NCBI GenBank assembly: GCA_035610835.1
Contig: CM069453.1
Span: 71,984,682-72,048,681 of the forward strand
From: Ophiura sarsii
Lineage: Eukaryota > Echinodermata > Ophiuroidea > Amphilepidida > Ophiuridae
DNA: 64,000 nucleotides
Direction: 5' to 3'
Shown here: piece by piece, positions 11,334-25,114 of the stretch
Position numbering within the stretch: the stretch's first letter is position 1
Layout: each line of letters starts with the position of its first letter
The notes under the pieces: model-generated
Seen by the model: the letters and a program-made list of their open reading frames with translations, nothing else
What the model was told of the DNA's origin: nothing
The model's database searches: none
Position numbers and translations under genes: made by a program

Positions 11334-13153
11334 CATTTTAAAGAAAATCACGTTTTGACTCCTACAGACCCCCGTGTGACCTTTGACCCAAAACTGTGAA
11401 GACCCTATATGGAGGTCAGGTAGGGGGTCCTACTGACCAAGTCTGGTGAATGTAGCATGTAAACTGTAGGAGTAGAAGCATTTTAAAGAAAATCAAGTTT
11501 TGACCCCTACAGACTTCCGTGTGACCTTTGACCCAAAACTGTGAAAACCCTATATGGAGGTCAGGTAGGGGGTCCTACTGACCAAGTCTGGTGAATGTAG
11601 CATGTAAACTGTAGGAGTAAAAGCATTTTAAAGAAAATCCATTTTAAAGAAAATCACGTTTTGAACCCTACAGACTTCCGTGTGACCTTTGACCCAAAAC
11701 TGTGAAGACCCTATATGGAGGTCAGGTAGGGGGTCCTACTGACCAAGTCTGGTGAATGTATCATGTAAACTGTAGGAGTAGAAGCATTTTAAAGAAAATC
11801 ACGTTTTGACCCCTACAGACCCCCGTGTGACCTTTGACCCAAAACTGTGAAGACCCTATATGGAGGTCAGGTAGGGGGTCCTACTGACCAAGTCTGGTGA
11901 ATGTATCATGTAAACTGTAGGAGTAGAAGCATTTTAAAGAAAATCAAGTTTTGACCCCTACAGACTTCCGTGTGACCTTTGACCCAAAACTGTGAAGACC
12001 CTATATGGAGGTCAGGTAGGGGGTCCTACTGACCAAGTCTGGTGAATGTATCATGTAAACTGTAGGAGTAATAGCATTTTAAAGAAAATCAAGTTTTGAC
12101 CCCTACAGACTTCCGTGTGACCTTTGACCCAAAACTGTGAAGACCCTATATGGAGGTCAGGTAGGGGGTCCTACTGACCAAGTCTGGTGAATGTAGCATG
12201 TAAACTGTAGGAGTAGAAGCATTTTAAAGAAAATCACGTTTTAAAGAAAATCACGTTTTGACCCTACAGACTTCCGTGTGACCTTTGACCCAAAACTGTG
12301 AAGACCCTATATGGAGATCAGGTAGGGGGTCCTACTGACCAAGTCTGGTGAATGTAGCATGTAAACTGTAGGAGTAGAAGCATTTTAAAGAAAATCACGT
12401 TTTGACCCCTACAGACCCCCGTGTAACCTTTGACCCAAAACTGTTAAGACCCTATATGGAGGTCAGGTAGGGGGTCCTACTGACGAAGTCTGGTGAATGT
12501 ATCATGTAAACTGTAGGAGTAGAAGCATTTTAAAGAAAATCAATTTTAAAGAAAATCACGTTTTGACCCCTACAGACTTCCGTGTGACCTTTGACCCAAA
12601 ACTGTGAAGACCCTATATGGAGGTCAGGTAGGGGGTCCTACTGACCAAGTCTGGTGAATGTAGCATGTAAACTGTAGGAGTAGAAGCATTTTAAAGAAAA
12701 TCACGTTTTGACCCCTACAGACTTCCGTGTGACCTTTGACCCAAAACTGTGAAGACCCTATATGGAGGTCAGGTAGGGGGTCCTACTGACCAAGTCTGAA
12801 GAATGTATCATGTAAACTGTAGGAGTAGAAGTATTTTAAAGAAAATCCATTTTAAAGAAAATCACGTTTTGACCCCTACAGACTTCCGTGTGACCTTTGA
12901 CCCAAAACTGTGAAGACCCTATATGGAGGTCAGGTAGGGGGTCCTACTGACCAAGTCTGGTGAATGTATCATGTAAACTGTAGGAGTAGAAGCATTTTAA
13001 AGAAAATCCATTTTAAAGAAAATCACGTTTTGACCCCTACAGACTTCCGTGTGACCTTTGACCTAAAACTGTGAAGACCCTATATGGAGGTCAGGTAGGG
13101 GGTCCTACTGACCAAGTCTGGTGAATGTAGCATGTAAACTGTAGGAGTAGAAG
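11334..13153 (+). repeat. 13-mer higher-order repeat, copy 2, one monomer lost (1820 bp)
   Basis: Monomer starts: 11334, 11479, 11624(L), 11785, 11930, 12075, 12220(L), 12381, 12526(L), 12687, 12832(L), 12993(L). All the 13-mer markers recur, including GTAATAGC before 12075, TGACGAAG at 12381 and TCTGAAGAATG at 12687. The TATAGAGG unit corresponding to 10416 is missing. Marker spacing falls from 1965 to 1820 bp, a loss of exactly 145 bp. Confidence 0.92.
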
Positions 13154-14971
13154 CATTTTAAAGAAAATCACGTTTTGACCCCTACAGACCCCCGTGTGAC
13201 CTTTGACCCAAAACTGTGAAGACCCTATATGGAGGTCAGGTAGGGGGTCCTACTGACCAAGTCTGGTGAATGTATCATGTAAACTGTAGGAGTAGAAGCA
13301 TTTTAAAGAAAATCAAGTTTTGACCCCTACAGACTTCCGTGTGACCTTTGACCCAAAACTGTGAAGACCCTATATGGAGGTCAGGTAGGGGGTCCTACTG
13401 ACCAAGTCTGGTGAATGTATCATGTAAACTGTAGGAGTAGAAGCATTTTAAAGAAAATCCATTTTAAAGAAAATCACGTTTTGACCCCTACAGACTTCCG
13501 TGTGACCTTTGACCTAAAACTGTGAAGACCCTATATGGAGGTCAGGTAGGGGGTCCTACTGACCAAGTCTGGTGAATGTAGCATGTAAACTGTAGGAGTA
13601 GAAGCATTTTAAAGAAAATCACGTTTTGACCCCTACAGACCCCCGTGTGACCTTTACCCAAAACTGTGAAGACCCTATATGGAGGTCAGGTAGGGGGTCC
13701 TACTGACCAAGTCTGGTGAATGTATCATGTAAACTGTAGGAGTAGAAGCATTTTAAAGAAAATCAAGTTTTGACCCCTACAGACTTCCGTGTGACCTTTG
13801 ACCCAAAACTGTGAAGACCCTATATGGAGGTCAGGTAGGGGGTCCTACTGACCAAGTCTGGTGAATGTAGCATGTAAACTGTAGGAGTAGAAGCATTTTA
13901 AAGAAAATCCATTTTAAAGAAAATCACGTTTTGACCCCTACAGACTTCCGTGTGACCTTTGACCCAAAACTGTGAAGACCCTATATGGAGATCAGGTAGG
14001 GGGTCCTACTGACCAAGTCTGGTGAATGTAGCATGTAAACTGTAGGAGTAGAAGCATTTTAAAGAAAATCACGTTTTGACCCCTACAGACCCCCGTGTGA
14101 CCTTTGACCCAAAACTGTGAAGACCCTATATGGAAGTCAGGTAAGGGGTCCTACTGACCAAGACTGGTGAATGTATCATGTAAACTGTAGGAGTAGAAGC
14201 ATTTTAAAGAAAATCAAGTTTTGACCCCTACAGACTTCCGTGTGACCTTTGACCCAAAACTGTGAAGACCCTATATGGAGGTCAGGTAGGGGGTCCTACT
14301 GACCAAGTCTGGTGAATGTATCATGTAAACTGTAGGAGTAGAAGCATTTTAAAGAAAATCAAGTTTTGACCCCTACAGATTTCCGTGTGACCTTTGACCC
14401 AAAACTGTGAAGACCCTATATGGAGGTCAGGTAGGGGGTCCTACTGACCAAGTCTGGTGAATGTATCATGTAAACTGTAGGAGTAGAAGCATTTAAAGAA
14501 AATCAATTTTGAAGAAAATCACGTTTTGACCCCTACAGACTTCCGTGTGACCTTTGACCCAAAACTGTGAAGACCCTATATGGAGGTCAGGTAGGGGGTC
14601 CTACTGACCAAGTCTGGTGAATGTATCATGTAAACTGTAGGAGTAGAAGTATTTTAAATAAAATCCATTTTAAAGAAAATCACGTTTTGACCCCTACAGA
14701 CTTCCGTGTGACCTTTGACCCAAAACTGTGAAGACCCTATATGGAGGTCAGGTAGGGGGTCCTACTGACCAAGTCTGGTGAATGTATCATGTAAACTGTA
14801 GGAGAAGAAGCATTTTAAAGAAAATCCATTTTAAAGAAAATCACGTTTTGACCCCTACAGACTTCCGTGTGACCTTTGACCTAAAACTGTGAAGACCCTA
14901 TATGGAGGTCAGGTAGGGGGTCCTACTGACCAAGTCTGGTGAATGTAGCATGTAAACTGTAGGAGTAAAAG
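13154..14971 (+). repeat. Mixed-order block of 12 monomers
   Basis: Monomer starts: 13154, 13299, 13444(L), 13605 (144 bp), 13749, 13894(L), 14055, 14200, 14345, 14490(L, 160 bp), 14650(L), 14811(L). The unit at 13605 has lost one G inside its DR1 motif. 14055 carries TGGAAGTC, GGTAAGGGG and AAGACTGG. The stretch 13894-14650 resembles the GAGATCAG, TGGAAGTC, AAG, GATTTCC run inside the second late 19-mer (47496-48091), so it looks like a fragment of that family. Confidence 0.82.
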
Positions 14972-16034
14972 CATTTTAAAGAAAATCCATTTTAAAGAAA
15001 ATCACGTTTTGAACCCTACAGACTTCCGTGTGACCTTTGACCCAAAACTGTGAAGACCCTATATGGAGGTCAGGTAGGGGGTCCTACTGACCAAGTCTGG
15101 TGAATGTAGCATGTAAACTGTAGGAGTAGAAGCATTTTAAAGAAAATCACGTTTTGACTCCTACAGACCCCCGTGTGACCTTTGACCCAAAACTGTGAAG
15201 ACCCTATATGGAGGTCAGGTAGGGGGTCCTACTGACCAAGTCTGGTGAATGTAGCATGTAAACTGTAGGAGTAGAAGCATTTTAAAGAAAATCCATTTTA
15301 AAGAAAATCACGTTTTGACCCCTACAGACTTCCGTGTGACCTTTGACCCAAAACTGTGAAGACCCTATATGGAGGTCAGGTAGGGGGTCCTACTGACCAA
15401 GTCTGGTGAATGTATCATGTAAACTGTAGGAGTAGAAGCATTTTAAAGAAAATCACGTTTTGACCCCTACAGACCCCCGTGTGACCTTTGACCCAAAACT
15501 GTGAAGACCCTATATGGAGGTCAGGTAGGGGGTCCTACTGACCAAGTCTGGTGAATGTATCATGTAAACTGTAGGAGTAGAATCATTTTAAAGAAAATCA
15601 AGTTTTGACCCCTACAGACTTCCGTGTGACCTTTGACCCAAAACTGTGAAGACCCTATATGGAGGTCAGGTAGGGGGTCCTACTGACCAAGTCTGGTGAA
15701 TGTATCATGTAAACTGTAGGAGTAGAAGCATTTTAAAGAAAATCAAGTTTTGACCCCTACAGACTTCCGTGTGACCTTTGACCCAAAACTGTGAAGACCC
15801 TATATGGAGGTCAGGTAGGGGGTCCTACTGACCAAGTCTGGTGAATGTAGCATGTAAACTGTAGGAGTAGAAGCATTTTAAAGAAAATCCATTTTAAAGA
15901 AAATCACGTTTTGACCCCTACAGACTTCCGTGTGACCTTTGACCCAAAACTGTGAAGACCCTATATGGAGATCAGGTAGGGGGTCCTACTGACCAAGTCT
16001 GGTGAATGTAGCATGTAAACTGTAGGAGAAGAAG
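14972..16034 (+). repeat. Seven-monomer lead-in to the first 19-mer
   Basis: Monomer starts: 14972(L), 15133, 15278(L), 15439, 15584, 15729, 15874(L). The order L, S, AAG, AAG, GAGATCAG L from 15278 onwards is the same as 42664-43420, which leads into the later pair of 19-mers. The unit at 15584 is preceded by AATC instead of AAGC. Confidence 0.82.
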
Positions 16035-18899
16035 CATTTTAAAGAAAATCACGTTTTGACCCCTACAGACCCCCGTGTGACCTTTGACCCAAAACTGTGA
16101 AGACCCTATATAGAGGTCAGGTAGGGGGTCCTACTGACCAAGTCTGGTGAATGTAGCATGTAAACTGTAGGAGTAGAAGCATTTTAAAGAAAATCACGTT
16201 TTGACCCCTACAGACCCCCGTGTAACCTTTGACCCAAAACTGTTAAGACCCTATATGGAGGTCAGGTAGGGGGTCCTACTGACCAAGTCTGGTGAATGTC
16301 TCATGTAAACTGTAGGAGTAGAAGCATTTTAAAGAAAATCAATTTTAAAGAAAATCACGTTTTGACCCCTACAGACTTCCGTGTGACCTTTGACCCAAAA
16401 CTGTGAAGACCCTATATGGAGGTCAGGTAGGGGGTCCTACTGACCAAGTCTGGTGAATGTAGCATGTAAACTGTAGGAGTAGAAGCATTTTAAAGAAAAT
16501 CACGTTTTGACCCCTACAGACTTCCGTGTGACCTTTGACCCAAAACTGTGAAGACCCTATATGGAGGTCAGGTAGGGGGTCCTACTGACCAAGTCTGGTG
16601 AATGTATCATGTAAACTGTAGGAGTAGAAGTATTTTAAAGAAAATCCATTTTAAAGAAAATCACGTTTTGACCCCTACAGACTTCCGTGTGACCTTTGAC
16701 CCAAAACTGTGAAGACCCTATATGGAGGTCAGGTAGGGGGTCCTACTGACCAAGTCTGGTGAATGTATCATGTAAACTGTAGGAGTAGAAGCATTTTAAA
16801 GAAAATCCATTTTAAAGAAAATCACGTTTTGACCCCTACAGACTTCCGTGTGACCTTTGACCTAAAACTGTGAAGACCCTATATGGAGGTCAGGTAGGGG
16901 GTCCTACTGACCAAGTCTGGTGAATGTAGCATGTAAACTGTAGGAGTAGAAGCATTTTAAAGAAAATCACGTTTTGACCCCTACAGACCCCCGTGTGACC
17001 TTTGACCCAAAACTGTGAAGACCCTATATGGAGGTCAGGTAGGGGGTCCTACTGACCAAGTCTGGTGAATGTATCATGTAAACTGTAGGAGTAGAAGCAT
17101 TTTAAAGAAAATCAAGTTTTGACCCCTACAGACTTCCGTGTGACCTTTGACCCAAAACTGTGAAGACCCTATATGGAGGTCAGGTAGGGGGTCCTACTGA
17201 CCAAGTCTGGTGAATGTAGCATGTAAACTGTAGGAGTAGAAGCATTTTAAAGAAAATCACGTTTTGACCCCTACAGACCCCCGTGTGACCTTTGACCCAA
17301 AACTGTGAAGACCCTATATGGAAGTCAGGTAGGGGGTCCTACTGACCAAGTCTGGTGAATGTATCATGTAAACTGTAGGAGTAGAAGCATTTTAAAGAAA
17401 ATCAAGTTTTGACCCCTACAGACTTCCGTGTGACCTTTGACCCAAAACTGTGAAGACCCTATATGGAGGTCAGGTAGGGGGTCCTACTGACCAAGTCTGG
17501 TGAATGTATCATGTAAACTGTAGGAGTAGAAGCATTTTAAAGAAAATCAAGTTTTGACCCCTACAGATTTCCGTGTGACCTTTGACCCAAAACTGTGAAG
17601 ACCCTATATGGAGGTCAGGTAGGGGGTCCTACTGACCAAGTCTGGTGAATGTAGCATGTAAACTGTAGGAGTAGAAGCATTTTAAAGAAAATCCATTTTT
17701 AAGAAAATCACGTTTTGACCCCTACAGACTTCCGTGTGACCTTTGACCCAAAACTGTGAAGACCCTATATGGAGATCAGGTAGGGGGTCCTACTGACCAA
17801 GTCTGGTGAATGTAGCATGTAAACTGTAGGAGTAGAAGCATTTTAAAGAAAATCACGTTTTGACCCCTACAGACCCCCGTGTGACCTTTGACCCAAAACT
17901 GTGAAGACCCTATATAGAGGTCATGTAGGGGGTCCTACTGACCAAGTCTGGTGAATGTAGCATGTAAACTGTAGGAGTAGAAGCATTTTAAAAAAATCAC
18001 GTTTTGACCCCTACAGACCCCCGTTTGACCTTTGACCCAAAACTGTTAAGACCCTATATGGAGGTCAGGTAGGGGGTCCTACTGACCAAGTCTGGTGAAT
18101 GTATCATGTAAACTGTAGGAGTAGAAGCATTTAAAGAAAATCAATTTTGAAGAAAATCACGTTTTGACCCCTACAGACTTCCGTGTGACCTTTGACCCAA
18201 AACTGTGAAGACCCTATATGGAGGTCAGGTAGGGGGTCCTACTGACCAAGTCTGGTGAATGTATCATGTAAACTGTAGGAGTAGAAGTATTTTAAATAAA
18301 ATCCATTTTAAAGAAAATCACGTTTTGACCCCTACAGACTTCCGTGTGACCTTTGACCCAAAACTGTGAAGACCCTATATGGAGGTCAGGTAGGGGGTCC
18401 TACTGACCAAGTCTGGTGAATGTATCATGTAAACTGTAGGAGTAGAAGCATTTTAAAGAAAATCCATTTTAAAGAAAATCACGTTTTGACCCCTACAGAC
18501 TTCCGTGTGACCTTTGACCTAAAACTGTGAAGACCCTATATGGAAGTCAGGTAGGGGGTCCTACTGACCAAGTCTGGTGAATGTAGCATGTAAACTGTAG
18601 GAGTAGAAGCATTTTAAAGAAAATCACGTTTTGACCCCTACAGACCCCCGTGTGACCTTTGACCCAAAACTGTGAAGACCCTATATGGAGGTCAGGTAGG
18701 GGGTCCTACTGACCAAGTCTGGTGAATGTATCATGTAAACTGTAGGAGTAGAAGCATTTTAAAGAAAATCAAGTTTTGACCCCTACAGACTTCCGTGTGA
18801 CCTTTGACCCAAAACTGTGAAGACCCTATATGGAGGTCAGGTAGGGGGTCCTACTGACCAAGTCTGGTGAATGTAGCATGTAAACTGTAGGAGTAGAAG
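16035..18899 (+). repeat. 19-mer higher-order repeat, left-hand copy (2865 bp)
   Basis: Monomer starts: 16035, 16180, 16325(L), 16486, 16631(L), 16792(L), 16953, 17098, 17243, 17388, 17533, 17678(L), 17839, 17984 (144 bp), 18128(L, 160 bp), 18288(L), 18449(L), 18610, 18755. The same 19 types follow in the same order at 43421-46288: GTGTAACC at the second unit, TGGAAGTC at the ninth, GATTTCC at the eleventh, CCATTTTTAAG at the twelfth, and TGGAAGTC with CCTAAAAC at the seventeenth. The two lie about 27.4 kb apart with the 20-mer domain between them. Private changes are GTCTCATG near 16299 and AAAAAAA at 17984. Confidence 0.9.
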
Positions 18900-19189
18900 C
18901 ATTTTAAAGAAAATCACGTTTTGACCCCTACAGACCCCCGTGTGACCTTTGACCCAAAACTGTGAAGACCCTATATGGAGGTCAGGTAGGGGGTCCTACT
19001 GACCAAGTCTGGTGAATGTATCATGTAAACTGTAGGAGTAGAAGCATTTTAAAGAAAATCAAGTTTTGACCCCTACAGACTTCCGTGTGACCTTTGACCC
19101 AAAACTGTAAAGACCCTATATGGAGGTCAGGTAGGGGGTCCTACTGACCAAGTCTGGTGAATGTAGCATGTAAACTGTAGGAGTAAAAG
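18900..19189 (+). repeat. Two S monomers joining the 19-mer to the 20-mer domain
   Basis: Units at 18900 (CCCCC) and 19045 (AAG, with GTAAAGACC). The same pair follows the last right-hand 19-mer at 49154 and 49299, and both lead into a GTAAAAGC/GAACCC L unit, so this junction is conserved at two places. Confidence 0.85.
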
Positions 19190-22100
19190 CATTTTAAAGA
19201 AAATCCATTTTAAAGAAAATCACGTTTTGAACCCTACAGACTTCCGTGTGACCTTTGACCCAAAACTGTGAAGACCCTATATGGAGGTCAGGTAGGGGGT
19301 CCTACTGACCAAGTCTGGTGAATGTAGCATGTAAACTGTAGGAGTAGAAGCATTTTAAAGAAAATCACGTTTTGACTCCTACAGACCCCCGTGTGACCTT
19401 TGACCCAAAACTGTGAAGACCCTATATGGAGGTCAGGTAGGGGGTCCTACTGACCAAGTCTGGTGAATGTAGCATGTAAACTGTAGGAGTAGAAGCATTT
19501 TAAAGAAAATCCATTTTAAAGAAAATCACGTTTTGACCCCTACAGACTTCCGTGTGACCTTTGACCCAAAACTGTGAAGACCCTATATGGAGGTCAGGTA
19601 GGGGGTCCTACTGACCAAGTCTGGTGAATGTAGCATGTAAACTGTAGGAGTAGAAGCATTTTAAAGAAAATCACGTTTTGACCCCTACAGACCCCCGTGT
19701 GACCTTAGACCCAAAACTGTGAAGACCCTATATGGAGGTCAGGTAGGGGGTCCTACTGACCAAGTCTGGTGAATGTATCATGTAAACTGTAGGAGTAGAA
19801 GCATTTTAAAGAAAATCAAGTTTTGACCCCTACAGACTTCCGTGTGACCTTTGACCCAAAACTGTGAAGACCCTATATGGAGGTCAGGTAGGGGGTCCTA
19901 CTGACCAAGTCTGGTGAATGTAGCATGTAAACTGTAGGAGTAAAAGCATTTTAAAGAAAATCCATTTTAAAGAAAATCACGTTTTGAACCCTACAGACTT
20001 CCGTGTGACCTTTGACCCAAAACTGTGAAGACCCTATATGGAGGTCAGGTAGGGGGTCCTACTGACCAAGTCTGGTGAATGTAGCATGTAAACTGTAGGA
20101 GTAGAAACATTTTAAAGAAAATCCATTTTAAAGAAAATCACGTTTTGACCCCTACAGACTTCCGTGTGACCTTTGACCCAAAACTGTGAAGACCCTATAT
20201 GGAGATCAGGTAGGGGGTCCTACTGACCAAGTCTGGTGAATGTAGCATGTAAACTGTAGGAGTAGAAGCATTTTAAAGAAAATCACGTTTTGACCCCTAC
20301 AGACCCCCGTGTGATCTTTGACCCAAAACTGTGAAGACCCTATATAGAGGTCATGTAGGGGGTCCTACTGACCAAGTCTGGTGAATGTAGCATGTAAACT
20401 GTAGGAGTAGAAGCATTTTAAAGAAAATCACGTTTTGACCCCTACAGACCCCCGTGTGACCTTTGACCCAAAACTGTTAAGACCCTATATGGAGGTCAGG
20501 TAGGGGGTCCTACTGACCAAGTCTGGTGAATGTATCATGTAAACTGTAGGAGTAGAAGCATTTTAAAGAAAATCAATTTTAAAGAAAATCAAGTTTTGAC
20601 CCCTACAGACTTCCGTGTGACCTTTGACCCAAAACTGTGAAGACCCTATATGGAGGTCAGGTAGGGGGTCCTACTGACCAAGTCTGGTGAATGTAGCATG
20701 TAAACTGTAGGAGTAGAAGCATTTTAAAGAAAATCCATTTTAAAGAAACTCACGTTTTGACCCCTACAGACTTCCGTGTGACCTTTGACCCAAAACTGTG
20801 AAGACCCTATATGGAGATCAGGTAGGGGGTCCTACTGACCAAGTCTGGTGAATGTAGCATGTAAACTGTAGGAGTAGAAGCATTTTAAAGAAAATCACGT
20901 TTTGACCCCTACAGACCCCCGTGTGACCTTTGACCCAAAACTGTGAAGACCCTATATAGAGGTCATGTAGGGGGTCCTACTGACCAAGTCTGGTGAATGT
21001 AGCATGTAAACTGTAGGAGTAGAAGCATTTTAAAGAAAATCACGTTTTGACCCCTACAGACCCCCGTGTGACCTTTGACCCAAAACTGTTAAGACCCTAT
21101 ATGGAGGTCAGGTAGGGGGTCCTACTGACCAAGTCTGGTGAATGTATCATGTAAACTGTAGGAGTAGAAGCATTTAAAGAAAATCAATTTTGAAGAAAAT
21201 CACGTTTTGACCCCTACAGACTTCCGTGTGACCTTTGACCCAAAACTGTGAAGACCCTATATGGAGGTCAGGTAGGGAGTCCTACTGACCAAGTCTGGTG
21301 AATGTATCATGTAAACTGTAGGAGTAGAAGTATTTTAAATAAAATCCATTTTAAAGAAAATCACGTTTTGACCCCTACAGACTTCCGTGTGACCTTTGAC
21401 CCAAAACTGTGAAGACCCTATATGGAGGTCAGGTAGGGGGTCCTACTGACCAAGTCTGGTGAATGTATCATGTAAACTGTAGGAGTAGAAGCATTTTAAA
21501 GAAAATCCATTTTAAAGAAAATCACGTTTTGACCCCTACAGACTTCCGTGTGACCTTTGACCTAAAACTGTGAAGACCCTATATGGAGGTCAGGTAGGGG
21601 GTCCTACTGACCAAGTCTGGTGAATGTATCATGAAAACTGTAGGAGTAGAAGCATTTTAAAGAAAATCACGTTTTGACCCCTACAGACCCCCGTGTGACC
21701 TTTGACCCAAAACTGTGAAGACCCTATATGGAGGTCAGGTAGGGGGTCCTACTGACCAAGTCTGGTGAATGTATCATGTAAACTGTAGGAGTAGAAGCAT
21801 TTTAAAGAAAATCAAGTTTTGACCCCTACAGACTTCCGTGTGACCTTTGACCCAAAACTGTGAAGACCCTATATGGAGGTCAGGTAGGGGGTCCTACTGA
21901 CCAAGTCTGGTGAATGTAGCATGTAAACTGTAGGAGTAGAAGCATTTTAAAGAAAATCACGTTTTGACCCCTACAGACCCCCGTGTGACCTTTGACCCAA
22001 AACTGTGAAGACCCTATATGGAGGTCAGGTAGGGGGTCCTACTGACCAAGTCTGGTGAATGTATCATGTAAACTGTAGGAGTAGAAGCATTTTAAAGAAA

Positions 22101-22232
22101 ATCAAGTTTTGACCCCTACAGACTTCCGTGTGACCTTTGACCCAAAACTGTGAAGACCCTATATGGAGGTCAGGTAGGGGGTCCTACTGACCAAGTCTGG
22201 TGAATGTAGCATGTAAACTGTAGGAGTAAAAG
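19190..22232 (+). repeat. 20-mer domain, copy 1, divergent form (3043 bp)
   Basis: Monomer starts: 19190(L), 19351, 19496(L), 19657, 19802, 19947(L), 20108(L), 20269, 20414, 20559(L), 20720(L), 20881, 21026, 21171(L, 160 bp), 21331(L), 21492(L), 21653, 21798, 21943, 22088. It has nine L units against eight in the standard 20-mer. Units 1-5 and 13-20 match the standard order. Units 6-12 instead follow the 9-mer order (GAACCC L, GAGATCAG L, TATAGAGG, CTGTTAAG, AATTTTAAAG), as if a segment of the 5-9 kb family were spliced in. Confidence 0.87.
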
Positions 22233-23279
22233 CATTTTAAAGAAAATCCATTTTAAAGAAAATCACGTTTTGAACCCTACAGACTTCCGTGTGACCTTTG
22301 ACCCAAAACTGTGAAGACCCTATATGGAGGTCAGGTAGGGGGTCCTACTGACCAAGTCTGGTGAATGTAGCATGTAAACTGTAGGAGTAGAAGCATTTTA
22401 AAGAAAATCACGTTTTGACTCCTACAGACCCCCGTGTGACCTTTGACCCAAAACTGTGAAGACCCTATATGGAGGTCAGGTAGGGGGTCCTATTGACCAA
22501 GTCTGGTGAATGTAGCATGTAAACTGTAGGAGTAGAAGCATTTTAAAGAAAATCCATTTTAAAGAAAATCACGTTTTGACCCCTACAGACTTCCGTGTGA
22601 CCTTTGACCCAAAACTGTGAAGACCCTATATGGAGGTCAGGTAGGGGGTCCTACTGACCAAGTCTGGTGAATGTAGCATGTAAACTGTAGGAGTAGAAGC
22701 ATTTTAAAGAAAATCACGTTTTGACCCCTACAGACCCCCGTGTGACCTTAGACCCAAAACTGTGAAGACCCTATATGGAGGTCAGGTAGGGGGTCCTACT
22801 GACCAAGTCTGGTGAATGTATCATGTAAACTGTAGGAGTAGAAGCATTTTAAAGAAAATCAAGTTTTGACCCCTACAGACTTCCGTGTGACCTTTGACCC
22901 AAAACTGTGAAGACCCTATATGGAGGTCAGGTAGGGGGTCCTACTGACCAAGTCTGGTGAATGTAGCATGTAAACTGTAGGAGTAGAAGCATTTTAAAGA
23001 AAATCACGTTTTGACCCCTACAGACCCCCGTGTGACCTTTGACCCAAAACTGTGAAGACCCTATATGGAGGTCAGGTAGGGGGTCCTACTGACCAAGTCT
23101 GGTGAATGTATCATGTAAACTGTAGGAGTAGAAGCATTTTAAAGAAAATCAAGTTTTGACCCCTACAGACTTCCGTGTGACCTTTGACCCAAAACTGTGA
23201 AGACCCTATATGGAGGTCAGGTAGGGGGTCCTACTGACCAAGTCTGGTGAATGTAGCATGTAAACTGTAGGAGTAAAAG

Positions 23280-25114
23280 CATTTTAAAGAAAATCCATTT
23301 TAAAGAAAATCACGTTTTGACTCCTACAGACCCCCGTGTGACCTTTGACCCAAAACTGTGAAGACCCTATATGGAGGTCAGGTAGGGGGTCCTACTGACC
23401 AAGTCTGGTGAATGTAGCATGTAAACTGTAGGAGTAGAAGCATTTTAAAGAAAATCACGTTTTGACCCCTACAGACCCCCGTGTGACCTTTGACCCAAAA
23501 CTGTGAAGACCCTATATGGAGGTCAGGTAGGGGGTCCTACTGACCAAGTCTGGTGAATGTATCATGTAAACTGTAGGAGTAGAAGCATTTTAAAGAAAAT
23601 CAAGTTTTGACCCCTACAGACTTCCGTGTGACCTTTGACCCAAAACTGTGAAGACCCTATATGGAGGTCAGGTAGGGGGTCCTACTGACCAAGTCTGGTG
23701 AATGTAGCATGTAAACTGTAGGAGTAAAAGCATTTTAAAGAAAATCCATTTTAAAGAAAATCACGTTTTGACTCCTACAGACCCCGTGTGACCTTTGACC
23801 CAAAACTGTGAAGACCCTATATGGAGGTCAGGTAGGGGGTCCTACTGACCAAGTCTGGTGAATGTAGCATGTAAACTGTAGGAGTAGAAGCATTTTAAAG
23901 AAAATCCATTTTAAAGAAAATCACGTTTTGACCCCTACAGACTTCCGTGTGACCTTTGACCCAAAACTGTAAAGACCCTATATGGAGGTCAGGTAGGGGG
24001 TCCTACTGACCAAGTCTGGTGAATGTAGCATGTAAACTGTAGGAGTAGAAGCATTTTAAAGAAAATCACGTTTTGACCCCTACAGACCCCCGTGTGACCT
24101 TTGACCCAAAACTGTGAAGACCCTATATGGAGGTCAGGTAGGGGGTCCTACTGACCAAGTCTGGTGAATGTATCATGTAAACTGTAGGAGTAGAAGTATT
24201 TTAAATAAAATCCATTTTAAAGAAAATCACGTTTTGACCCCTACAGACTTCCGTGTGACCTTTGACCCAAAACTGTGAAGACCCTATATGGAGGTCAGGT
24301 AGGGGGTCCTACTGACCAAGTCTGGTGAATGTATCATGTAAACTGTAGGAGTAGAAGCATTTTAAAGAAAATCCATTTTAAAGAAAATCACGTTTTGACC
24401 CCTACAGACTTCCGTGTGACCTTTGACCCAAAACTGTGAAGACCCTATATGGAGGTCAGGTAGGGGGTCCTACTGACCAAGTCTGGTGAATGTATCATGT
24501 AAACTGTAGGAGTAGAAGCATTTTAAAGAAAATCCATTTTAAAGAAAATCACGTTTTGACCCCTACAGACTTCCGTGTGACCTTTGACCTAAAACTGTGA
24601 AGACCCTATATGGAGGTCAGGTAGGGGGTCCTACTGACCAAGTCTGGTGAATGTAGCATGAAAACTGTAGGAGTAGAAGCATTTTAAAGAAAATCACGTT
24701 TTGACCCCTACAGACCCCCGTGTGACCTTTGACCCAAAACTGTGAAGACCCTATATGGAGGTCAGGTAGGGGGTCCTACTGACCAAGTCTGGTGAATGTA
24801 TCATGTAAACTGTAGGAGTAGAAGCATTTTAAAGAAAATCAAGTTTTGACCCCTACAGACTTCCGTGTGACCTTTGACCCAAAACTGTGAAGACCCTATA
24901 TGGAGGTCAGGTAGGGGGTCCTACTGACCAAGTCTGGTGAATGTAGCATGTAAACTGTAGGAGTAGAAGCATTTTAAAGAAAATCAAGTTTTGACCCCTA
25001 CAGACTTCCGTGTGACCTTTGACCCAAAACTGTGAAGACCCTATATGGAGGTCAGGTAGGGGGTCCTACTGACCAAGTCTGGTGAATGTAGCATGTAAAC
25101 TGTAGGAGTAAAAG
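23280..25114 (+). repeat. 12-mer sub-repeat, copy A (1835 bp)
   Basis: Monomer starts: 23280(L), 23441, 23586, 23731(L, 160 bp), 23891(L), 24052, 24197(L), 24358(L), 24519(L), 24680, 24825, 24970. Six S and six L units minus one base. The missing base is a C in GACCCCGTG of the unit at 23731, a private deletion inherited by copies B and C. Confidence 0.9.
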
